From contig JANXQR010000747.1 in the NCBI GenBank assembly GCA_025353435.1, positions 1-7,172 on the forward strand: DNA of 7,172 nucleotides. Direction: 5' to 3'. The stretch comes from Acidobacteriota bacterium. Its GTDB lineage: Bacteria > Acidobacteriota > Terriglobia > Terriglobales > Acidobacteriaceae. Below, in pieces: positions 1 to 5,796 of the stretch (positions are counted from its first letter, which is position 1; each line of letters opens with the position of its first letter). Position numbers and translations under genes: made by a program. The notes below the pieces were generated by a model. It had not been told where the DNA came from. It saw only the letters and a program-made list of their open reading frames with translations, and ran no database searches.

Positions 1-662
1 GGCTCGCCTGCTCCCAGCATGTGTGAATTGACAGTGGCGTATTTGTAGCCCACGTCTGAGCCAGTGGTGAGTGGCGCGTTTGACGACGCCTCGCGCATCG
101 TATCCACCATCGGCACAAAATCGGGCTCCCAATGGTGGATCGCCAGGTTGATTTCCTGGTCGTATTGCCCCGGCTCGCTCTTGCCTTCGATCAGCAAAAA
201 TCCGAACTGACCGCTATAGGTGCCGAGAGCCAGGTTGTCGTAAGCCGCAGCGTGCGTGTGATACCAGCGAGTCCCGGCAGGTTTGGGAGTGAAGCTATAC
301 CGCAGCGTCTTGCCCGGCGCGATCATTGGCGAGCCTTCTTCCATCGCGCCATCATTCATGGTGTCGATCGCCAACCCATGCCAATGCGTGAGGTCAGGTT
401 CCGTGCCCATATTCGTCACGTCGATTGTGACCGGCACGCCTTCGCGAAGACGCAGCAGTGGTCCTGGAACCTGCCCGTTGAAAGCCAGCGTCTTCACCGA
501 CACTCCAGGCCCGATGTCGATCGAGCACCGCTCAATGCGCAGGCTGTGATCGGCCGGACCAGCGCCATCTCCGACGGTATTACCAGACTGCTTCGCCCAT
601 GCCGGCAATGAATGCGCCGCCAGAACCAAGCCCGCCGATGTAACAAAACTCCTACGATCCAT
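1..662 (-). CDS. Multicopper oxidase, N-terminal part (runs off left edge)
   Basis: Multicopper oxidases oxidise a substrate at a type 1 copper and reduce O2 to water at a trinuclear copper cluster; the substrate here is unknown. The 220 visible codons, read as the reverse complement, start at ATG 662-660 with an AAGGGA ribosome-binding site 10 bases upstream. Residues 3-7 are RRSFV, close to the Tat twin-arginine motif, followed by a hydrophobic stretch ending LPAWA (19-23), so export by Tat is likely. The first cupredoxin domain spans about 40-160 and carries FNGQVPGP (61-68). It also has the first two copper-binding His pairs, HWHG (93-96) and WYHTH (133-137), both expected for the trinuclear site. 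A second domain begins near 168. The type 1 copper ligands and the C-terminal His motifs lie outside the window, so laccase-type, CueO-type and nitrite-reductase-like relatives cannot be separated. The gene diverges from the DUF3455 gene. Confidence 0.93.
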   Translation of the reverse strand, partial: MDRRSFVTSAGLVLAAHSLPAWAKQSGNTVGDGAGPADHSLRIERCSIDIGPGVSVKTLAFNGQVPGPLLRLREGVPVTIDVTNMGTEPDLTHWHGLAIDTMNDGAMEEGSPMIAPGKTLRYSFTPKPAGTRWYHTHAAAYDNLALGTYSGQFGFLLIEGKSEPGQYDQEINLAIHHWEPDFVPMVDTMREASSNAPLTTGSDVGYKYATVNSHMLGAGE

Positions 663-828
663 TCTCAATTTGTCCCTTAAATTCCATGTTGTTGCGCCTT
701 TCTGCAAGCATGAGAAGGCGGAACACGGATAAGACTACAACACACCATGCGCCCCCCGTCGACTCCACATCGCGACTCGTTAAGCACACTCAAATTTCAC
801 ATCGTTGCGATGCGTCGGGCGCTAATTC

Positions 829-840
829 TGTGACGTCACA
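829..840. promoter_or_regulatory. Perfect 12-bp palindrome, candidate operator
   Basis: TGTGACGTCACA is identical to its reverse complement. It lies 44 bases upstream of the DUF3455 start, in the divergent region shared with the multicopper oxidase. The 9-mer AATTCTGTG overlaps its left edge (824-832) and recurs in direct orientation at 851-859. The half-sites TGTGA/TCACA are those of CRP/FNR-type sites, but the gap is 2 rather than 6 bases, so a standard CRP site is not supported. A dimeric regulator binding here is an inference. Confidence 0.35.
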
Positions 841-884
841 TTCAAAATCAAATTCTGTGGTCGAAGGTCTGCTAAACTCCCGCC

Positions 885-1394
885 ATGCGAGCTTTGGCGA
901 TACACCTTATCGGGGTGGCAGCGTCTGTTCTGAGTCTCCATTCCCAGCAGCCTGCCGCTTCCATCGAGCTTCCTGAGGGAGCCCGCGCTGTGTTGACGGC
1001 CAAGGGTGACGGTGTCCAGATTTACACCTGCACAGATGCCCCCGCAGGAACGAAGTGGGTGCTGAAAGGCCCCGAAGCAAAGCTACTCGACGCTGCCGGC
1101 CAAGTCGTCGGGACTCACTTTGCCGGGCCCACCTGGAAGCTCAACGACGGCGGCCAAGTGCAGGGAGAATTGATGGCGAACAAACCGGCGCCCGAGGCAG
1201 GTTCCATTCCGTGGCTGTTGCTGCGCGCGAAAGCCGGAACCGCCTCAGGCAGTCTCGCGGCCGTTGGCTACATTCGCCGGACGGAGACGCACGGCGGAGT
1301 TGCCCTTGGTTCTGGATGCCAAACCGCAACTGACGTCGGCAAGACAACTCAGGTGCCGTATACCGCCACCTACACTTTTTACGCGGAAAAATAG
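885..1394 (+). CDS. Secreted DUF3455-family protein
   Basis: Protein of 169 residues of unknown biochemical function, assigned by pattern to the DUF3455 family. A Sec signal peptide covers about residues 1-20 (one Arg, then a hydrophobic run from Leu4 to Leu18), so the mature protein should be extracytoplasmic. Family-like landmarks in order are LPEGA (29-33), VQIYTC (44-49), GTHFAGPTW (76-84), IPWLLL (108-113), the GYIRRTETHGG segment (128-138), GC (144-145) and a closing VPYTATYTFY (157-166). The only two cysteines, C49 and C145, could form a disulfide. The ATG at 885 is kept because it gives a complete signal peptide, although the ribosome-binding site is weak (AAGG about 17 bases upstream). 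Relatives are sometimes labelled superoxide dismutase; I see no metal-site pattern that would support that. It diverges from the multicopper oxidase across 222 bp. Confidence 0.85.
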   Translation: MRALAIHLIGVAASVLSLHSQQPAASIELPEGARAVLTAKGDGVQIYTCTDAPAGTKWVLKGPEAKLLDAAGQVVGTHFAGPTWKLNDGGQVQGELMANKPAPEAGSIPWLLLRAKAGTASGSLAAVGYIRRTETHGGVALGSGCQTATDVGKTTQVPYTATYTFYAEK

Positions 1395-1440
1395 ATCGCA
1401 TTCTGAAGTACGACGCGACCGTTTGTGAGCTTCAAGGAGC

Positions 1441-1935
1441 CTATACCGGGAACAGGCTGTCCGACTCCGAGCGAACTCGCACGATCTTTGGCCTCTCGCG
1501 CCGCGCCGCCGGAGCTGCTGCCAGCAGGGCCGCAATCTCGCGCAATTCCGATTTCACGCGCAGAATCGCCGATTTCTCTGACTCGGAGCGCATTTTCATA
1601 GCCGGCGCGCCAGCAACGGGCGAAGTACCTATTGGCGTTACCGAAGCCGGGCGGTGTTGCGCGTTGTCGAGCGCCTGCCGCGCACCCGCAATCGTGTAGC
1701 CCTGCTCATGGACCAGCCTCTTGATTTCAAGCGCCAACTCCACTTCCCGTTTGCGATAAAGCCGCTGCCCTTTCCCGCTCTTGTTTGGCTTTAGCTGGGG
1801 AAATTGGGTCTCCCAGAAGCGCAAGACGTAGGTCTCCACTTCGCAGATCTGCGCCACGTCTCCGATCTTGAAGTAGAGGCGGTCCGGAATTATCCGCGAG
1901 TCGAACGCGCTTTTTGTCGTTAAATGAGATGCCAT
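1441..1935 (-). CDS. MerR-family transcriptional regulator
   Basis: Cytoplasmic DNA-binding protein of 164 residues. The N-terminal MerR winged helix-turn-helix spans about 20-90. It starts LYFKIGDVAQICEV (20-33), continues through YVLRFWETQFPQLKP (36-50), and has the wing GQRLYRKREVE (56-66) and the helix LVHEQGYTIAGARQAL (74-89). After a Pro/Ala-rich linker (about 95-115), a short helix (about 119-141) could dimerise the protein. There is no cysteine-rich metal-binding loop or drug-binding domain, so the effector is unknown. I chose ATG 1935-1933. A GTG at 2004 would add 23 residues, but that segment contains the best -10 element (TATACT) and is not MerR-like. No strong Shine-Dalgarno precedes the ATG. 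The gene follows the GNAT gene on the same strand after 208 bp and converges on the DUF3455 gene, 46 bp away. Confidence 0.88.
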   Translation of the reverse strand: MASHLTTKSAFDSRIIPDRLYFKIGDVAQICEVETYVLRFWETQFPQLKPNKSGKGQRLYRKREVELALEIKRLVHEQGYTIAGARQALDNAQHRPASVTPIGTSPVAGAPAMKMRSESEKSAILRVKSELREIAALLAAAPAARRERPKIVRVRSESDSLFPV

Positions 1936-1983
1936 ATTTTTACCGAAAGTGCCGCACCGTGCGCAGCGCCACCCTCTGCCCGA

Positions 1984-2014
1984 AGTATAGGCCACAGATT
2001 GCACTCAAAGTGAA
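1984..2014 (-). promoter_or_regulatory. Candidate promoter of the merR-type gene, 19-bp spacer
   Basis: On the minus strand TTCACT (2014-2009, 4 of 6 matches to TTGACA) is followed after 19 bases by TATACT (1989-1984, 5 of 6 matches to TATAAT). The ATG lies about 48 bases downstream of the -10. An over-long 19-base spacer is characteristic of promoters activated by MerR-family proteins, so autoregulation is conceivable. The assignment is by eye only, and the sigma-factor consensus in this organism is assumed. Confidence 0.35.
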
Positions 2015-2026
2015 GCAAAATCTGTG
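1993..2026. repeat. 8-bp perfect inverted repeat upstream of the merR-type gene
   Basis: CACAGATT (1993-2000) and AATCTGTG (2019-2026) are exact reverse complements separated by 18 bases. The repeat overlaps the spacer and -35 region of the candidate promoter. It could be an operator; as an RNA hairpin the loop is long and no U-tract follows, so a terminator is unlikely. Confidence 0.4.
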
Positions 2027-2088
2027 CCAGTGGACCCTTTGTGTTACACCTTATTTTGATGCTAGCGCTGGCTCTCGGAGTGCCGCAC

Positions 2089-2106
2089 AGGTCAGGATAT
2101 TGACCT
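2089..2106. repeat. 6-bp inverted repeat AGGTCA/TGACCT downstream of the GNAT gene
   Basis: AGGTCA (2089-2094) and TGACCT (2101-2106) pair across a 6-base loop, about 38 bases beyond the GNAT stop codon. It could form a small hairpin at the 3' end of the GNAT transcript. No T-run follows on either strand, so it is not a convincing intrinsic terminator; an operator is equally possible. Confidence 0.25.
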
Positions 2107-2143
2107 CACCAATGGTGGCTTCTGCGGCTCGGAATTCCACCGA

Positions 2144-2953
2144 CTACTTCGATTCACTGCGCCATTTGATGCGCGTGTAGGCGACGCGAAATCCCTGCCG
2201 CTCGGCGTTCCGCTGAGAGTTCGAACCGGCTTCGGCAACCATCATGCCCAGGTCGCATCCATGCTCGTGGGCGTAGCGCAAACGGGCTTCGAGCAGCGCA
2301 GTTTGCAGACCTCGCCGGCGGAGTTCCGGCACGGTGGCAGCGCCCGCCAGCAACGCAACACCCTCATCGATGACCAGTGCCCCGGCCGCTCCCGGCTGCC
2401 CATCCACTTCGGCAAGAAAACATGGGCTGCCTTCACGGCTGATCAGGAGCCCGCAGGTCTGGCGCATGAATTCTTCTAGTTCCGGATGTTCATGAGTCCA
2501 TCCGCGGGTGCTTACGTCCGTCCAGAGCGCGCCTTCGCTTGTGTCCACCACGCGCACGCGAACACTTCCAGCTGAGTTCGCAGCCCTTTCCGTGATCTGA
2601 AGGTAAAGAACGTTGCTCACCTCGACGGGCATGTACCCGCGATCGCAAAGAAGCTTCATAGCTGCCGGGCCGGCGAGCGGGCAAACTTCATGCACCGCTG
2701 ATGTTCCACGTATGAAGAAGAACGCTTCCGCCTCTTCCAGGGCGGCCACAGTCAGATCCTGAAACAGGCCTAACCCGAAGCTCTGCGTAGTCGGGGCATC
2801 CACGCCATCAAAGGTGAGAAGTGCCCCGCCGCGCTCCTCCCAGCACGAGCCCGACTTTGGAGAGACGCGGTTGCGGGCCACGGCAAACTGAGAACAGGCG
2901 TAGCCTTCAGCGCGCTCGAGACGGCGCGCGAGGGCGAGATTGGCGAAGGTCAT
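2144..2953 (-). CDS. GNAT-family N-acetyltransferase with an extra N-terminal domain
   Basis: Protein of 269 residues, expected to transfer acetyl from acetyl-CoA to an amine; the substrate is unknown. The C-terminal half (about 130-269) is the GNAT fold. It includes the beta-strand GALVIDEGVALLAGAATVPE (191-210) and the acetyl-CoA pyrophosphate loop RRRGLQ (212-217) followed by TALLEARL. It ends with NAERQGFRVAYTRI (249-262), typical of the GNAT end region. The N-terminal half (about 1-125) holds FDGVDAPTTQSFGLGLF (48-64), HEVCPLAG (88-95) and RGYMPVEVSNVLY (105-117). It resembles a degenerate second GNAT-like domain seen in some acidobacterial relatives (recalled, not searched). The start ATG 2953-2951 is set by GGAG at 2962-2959, 5 bases upstream. 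An in-frame extension to 3238 exists but runs antisense to maf and has no family character. The gene diverges from maf across 66 bp. Confidence 0.88.
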   Translation of the reverse strand: MTFANLALARRLERAEGYACSQFAVARNRVSPKSGSCWEERGGALLTFDGVDAPTTQSFGLGLFQDLTVAALEEAEAFFFIRGTSAVHEVCPLAGPAAMKLLCDRGYMPVEVSNVLYLQITERAANSAGSVRVRVVDTSEGALWTDVSTRGWTHEHPELEEFMRQTCGLLISREGSPCFLAEVDGQPGAAGALVIDEGVALLAGAATVPELRRRGLQTALLEARLRYAHEHGCDLGMMVAEAGSNSQRNAERQGFRVAYTRIKWRSESK

Positions 2954-3019
2954 TGAGACTCCAACGGCACCGGATGCGAACACAATGCCAGAAGCGAGGA
3001 TAAGCTGGGAATAGCAGAT

Positions 3020-3637
3020 ATGCCTATGCTCGTTCTTGCTTCCGCATCGCCGCGCCGCCGTGAACTGCTTACCCAGGCTGGATTTGTCTTCTCCGTGCAT
3101 CCGGCGCACATCCCGGAAGACCCCGAGCCCGGTGAGAACCCCATTGCCTACGTGACGCGGTTGGCACGCGAAAAGGCAGAAGCCGTGTATCGGGAATTGA
3201 GCGGGAACACCAGCGGATTCGGAACCGACGCCGCACACCGCCGATCAATGATCGTGATCGGGGCGGACACCACCGTAACCCTCGACGGCCAAATTCTGGG
3301 AAAGCCGGAGGACGCGGCGGATGCGGCTCGGATGCTGCGAATGCTCTCCGGACGCACACACCGTGTCATTACTGGCGTGGCGATGGCCACGTCCGACAGG
3401 GTTGAGGTGGCCGCGGAAGTCACAGCGGTGCGGTTTCTCACCCTTGCTGACGATGAAATCGCTGCTTATGTGGCCAGCGGCGAGCCTATGGACAAGGCCG
3501 GTGCCTACGCAATTCAGGGATACGCAGCCAAATGGATTCCGCGCATTGGAGGTTGCTATTTCAACGTGGTCGGGCTACCGCTGGCGCTGGTCGGGGTGAT
3601 GCTGGAAGGGTTCTCCGCCGCTCGCCAGGAGATCTGA
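3020..3637 (+). CDS. maf: Maf-family nucleoside triphosphate pyrophosphatase (dTTP/UTP type)
   Basis: Cytoplasmic house-cleaning enzyme of 205 residues that hydrolyses non-canonical or excess nucleoside triphosphates to the monophosphate plus pyrophosphate. Landmarks are the N-terminal substrate loop SASPRRRELL (8-17), IGADTTV (80-86) with the catalytic-base Asp83, GKP (94-96), SGRTHRVITGV (110-120), GEPMDKAGAYAIQG (154-167) and NVVGLPL (182-188). The DKAGAYAIQG form is that of the YhdE-like dTTP/UTP-preferring subgroup rather than the YceF-like m7GTP subgroup; that specificity is inferred from family knowledge. A Gly/Ser-rich insert at about 61-76 lengthens the loop before the IGADT strand. 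ATG 3020 is preferred over ATG 3026 because GGGA at 3007-3010 is correctly spaced for it. The gene diverges from the GNAT gene. The next gene starts 190 bp downstream with its own ribosome-binding site. Confidence 0.95.
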   Translation: MPMLVLASASPRRRELLTQAGFVFSVHPAHIPEDPEPGENPIAYVTRLAREKAEAVYRELSGNTSGFGTDAAHRRSMIVIGADTTVTLDGQILGKPEDAADAARMLRMLSGRTHRVITGVAMATSDRVEVAAEVTAVRFLTLADDEIAAYVASGEPMDKAGAYAIQGYAAKWIPRIGGCYFNVVGLPLALVGVMLEGFSAARQEI

Positions 3638-3785
3638 CCGCCGGCTTCAATCTGCCTCCACAAGGTAACGTGACCTGATACTCCCTATCCGCACCGATGG
3701 GTCGAGAAATCCCAAATCTGAGCCGAATTCTGAGTTGCTCCCCATTTACTCCTTGCATCTTGACCTGAATATCGATCAGAATCGC

Positions 3786-3802
3786 CGGATACTCGGATAC
3801 TC
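3786..3802 (+). repeat. Two tandem copies of an 8-mer upstream of the DUF3857 pair
   Basis: CGGATACT occurs twice head to tail (3786-3793 and 3794-3801), plus one more C. It ends 26 bases before the start codon of the first DUF3857 gene. Each copy contains GATACT, which resembles a -10 hexamer, but I find no correctly spaced -35; the nearest, TTGACC at 3760-3765, is 22 bases from the first copy. A regulator site or chance are both possible. Confidence 0.3.
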
Positions 3803-3827
3803 AATTTCTTGAACAAAGGAAATCCTG

Positions 3828-5795
3828 ATGCGGATTGGTGTCAGTGCTCGCTTTGCGGTCCTCACTCTTTGCCTTGCCTCGCCCATCCTGAGCAGTGCGC
3901 AGTTCCAGGAACCCACCAAAGATGAACTCACCATGACGGCCGATCCCAAAGCGCCGGGGGCCGCCGCCGTCTACTTCTACCGCGAAGAAACCGTCGATGA
4001 CGCCCTGCATTTTCACGGTTACTACTCGCGCCTCAAGGTGCTGACAGAAAAAGGCAAGGAACTCGCCACCGTACGGATTCCGTACGAGCGTGGCAATTTC
4101 AAGGTGACTGACATCAAGGGCCGGACGATCCACTCGGATGGCACCGTGGTTCCCCTTACCACCAAGCCCACCGACCTGGTGGATATCAAGTCAGGGACTT
4201 TCCAGGTGAACACCATGGTCTTCACGCTGCCCAGCGTGGAAGTGGGCAGCATCCTGGAATACCGGTTGCAACTGCGGTATGACGACACCGTAGTTTCGTC
4301 GCCCAACTGGAGTGTCATGCAGCCATACTTTGTGCACAAGGCGCACTATTTTTTCAACCCTTCCCATGATGGCGCCGTTAACAGCAGGGGTCAGTTGATG
4401 ACTCGCCTTATGTATTCGATTCGGGCGGGTAAGACTGACAAAGTAACTCAGGACCCGACGGGCAAATACTCATTCGATGTAACCGATGTGCCCGCAATAC
4501 CTGATGAAGACTGGATGCCTCCGCTCAACAGTCTGAACTGGAAACTCGAGTTCTATTACACACAGTACACGAGCGGCAGCGACTTCTGGCAGTCCGAGGG
4601 CAAGCGCTGGGCAAAGGAGTCTGACCACTTTGCCGAGCCCACCAAGACGCTCAAGGAAGCCACCGCACAGATTGTGGCAGCGGGAGACACGGATGAGCAG
4701 AAAGCGCGAAAGATTTACGACGCGATAATGAAGCTGGACAACACCAGCTTTACGCGCGAAAAGAGCAAAGCCGAGCGCAAACAGGAAAAGATCAAGCCGA
4801 TCAAAGACGCCGAGGGCGCGTGGAAAGAGAAGGGCGGCTCGTCTGACGACATTGCGCTGCTGTATGTCGCTCTTGCGCGCGCCGCCGGGCTCACAGCGTG
4901 GCCCATGCAGGTGGTCAACCGCAATCGCGCCATCTTCGACCCCTCTTACCTGGCGACTTACCAGCTTGACGACTATATCGCCATCGTAAAAATCGGGGAC
5001 AAAGAAATATTTCTCGATCCAGGGCAAAAGATGTGCCCCTACGGATTGCTGCATTGGAAACACTCGCTGGCTTCAGGGCTAAGGGAGATTAATACGGGGC
5101 CGGGATACGGAACAACTCCCTCCCCGCTCTATTCGCAGGCCATCACACAAAGGGTCGGCGATATTTATGTGGATGCGGACGGCGGCGTGAAGGGAACGGT
5201 GCGCTTCGTTCTCACCGGACAGGAAGCGCTGCGTTGGAGGCAGTTGACGCTCGAGAATGACGACGAAGAAGTGAAAAAACAATTCAACGAGTCGCTCCGC
5301 GAATCAATGCCCGATGGAGTGCTGGCGGACTTCGATCATTTTCTGGCGCTCGACGACTACAACGCGAACCTGATGGCCATCGTAAAAGTGAGTGGCAGCC
5401 TTGGCACCGCCACAGGCAAGCGCTTCTTCCTCCCCGGGTTGTTTTTCGAATCGCATGCAAAACACCCGTTTGTTGCAGAGGAAAAGCGGTCGATTCCCGT
5501 CGATGTCCACTACGCCCGCATGGAAAAGGATGACGTGACCTATCACCTGCCGGAGGGATTCACAGTGGAAAGCGGCCCGCAGGCAACCGATGTGCCCTGG
5601 CCCAGCCATGCCACGCTCAAGATTGCCTCGAACCCGGTTACCAACGGCATTCAAGTGACGCGCACATTTGCCTATAACTACACGCTCCTGGATCCAAAAG
5701 AATATGAAGGCCTTCACGACTTCTACCAGAAGTTGGCGACTGCCGATCAGCAGCCGTTGGTATTGACACGGGCTTCGGAAGCCAAAGGAAATTGA
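3828..5795 (+). CDS. Exported DUF3857/transglutaminase-like protein lacking the catalytic Cys and His
   Basis: Protein of 655 residues, function unknown. A Sec signal peptide covers about 1-24, with probable cleavage after SSA (22-24). The N-terminal beta-rich DUF3857 domain spans about 45-240, with VEVGSILEYRLQLRY (137-151) as its clearest segment. A transglutaminase-like core spans about 275-410, followed by a beta-rich C-terminal domain (about 440-650). In the core, the Cys position of the usual GDCKDK is Ser338, in GGSSDD (336-341). The His position is Asp382 (or Tyr383, depending on alignment); only Asp397 of LDPG (396-399) remains. A Lys/Glu-rich segment (about 309-335) precedes the active-site region. 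Catalysis by the normal thiol mechanism is therefore unlikely; a binding or scaffold role is an inference. The ribosome-binding site AAAGGA (3815-3820) is 7 bases from the ATG. The next gene begins one base after the stop. Confidence 0.92.
   Translation: MRIGVSARFAVLTLCLASPILSSAQFQEPTKDELTMTADPKAPGAAAVYFYREETVDDALHFHGYYSRLKVLTEKGKELATVRIPYERGNFKVTDIKGRTIHSDGTVVPLTTKPTDLVDIKSGTFQVNTMVFTLPSVEVGSILEYRLQLRYDDTVVSSPNWSVMQPYFVHKAHYFFNPSHDGAVNSRGQLMTRLMYSIRAGKTDKVTQDPTGKYSFDVTDVPAIPDEDWMPPLNSLNWKLEFYYTQYTSGSDFWQSEGKRWAKESDHFAEPTKTLKEATAQIVAAGDTDEQKARKIYDAIMKLDNTSFTREKSKAERKQEKIKPIKDAEGAWKEKGGSSDDIALLYVALARAAGLTAWPMQVVNRNRAIFDPSYLATYQLDDYIAIVKIGDKEIFLDPGQKMCPYGLLHWKHSLASGLREINTGPGYGTTPSPLYSQAITQRVGDIYVDADGGVKGTVRFVLTGQEALRWRQLTLENDDEEVKKQFNESLRESMPDGVLADFDHFLALDDYNANLMAIVKVSGSLGTATGKRFFLPGLFFESHAKHPFVAEEKRSIPVDVHYARMEKDDVTYHLPEGFTVESGPQATDVPWPSHATLKIASNPVTNGIQVTRTFAYNYTLLDPKEYEGLHDFYQKLATADQQPLVLTRASEAKGN
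5784..5789 (+). promoter_or_regulatory. Ribosome-binding site inside the end of the first DUF3857 gene
   Basis: AAAGGA lies within the last codons of the first DUF3857 gene, 7 bases before the ATG at 5797. It fixes the second gene's start and implies translation of the two genes from one mRNA. The first gene uses the same nine bases, AAAGGAAAT (3815-3823), at the same spacing, which suggests matched initiation rates. Confidence 0.75.
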
Positions 5796-5796
5796 A

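Noticed and set aside
132..611. 159-codon plus-strand reading frame
   Set aside because: It is exactly antisense to the multicopper oxidase, whose copper-binding motifs are clear; the plus-strand product has no recognisable domain.
829..840. Reading the palindrome as a CRP/FNR site
   Set aside because: The half-sites match but the gap is 2 bases instead of the 6 (CRP) or 4 (FNR) required for a dimer of that kind.
1438..1458. AGCCT/AGGCT hairpin between the convergent DUF3455 and MerR genes as a terminator
   Set aside because: The stem is only 5 bp with an 11-base loop, overlaps the MerR coding end, and no T-run follows on either strand.
1936..2004. GTG start giving the MerR protein 23 more residues, including a CxxC-like CARC
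   Set aside because: The segment is not MerR-like, contains the best -10 hexamer, and its two cysteines lie outside any known MerR metal site.
2954..3238. In-frame upstream extension of the GNAT gene (95 residues, minus strand)
   Set aside because: It runs antisense through maf and has no family character. The ATG at 2953 has a GGAG ribosome-binding site at the right distance.
3638..3827. Intrinsic terminator or sigma-70 promoter between maf and the DUF3857 pair
   Set aside because: No GC-rich hairpin with a T-run was found, and no -35/-10 pair has an acceptable spacer; the only items supported are the tandem 8-mer and the ribosome-binding site.
4470..5063. 197-codon minus-strand reading frame
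   Set aside because: Antisense to the transglutaminase-like core of the first DUF3857 gene; no recognisable features or ribosome-binding site.
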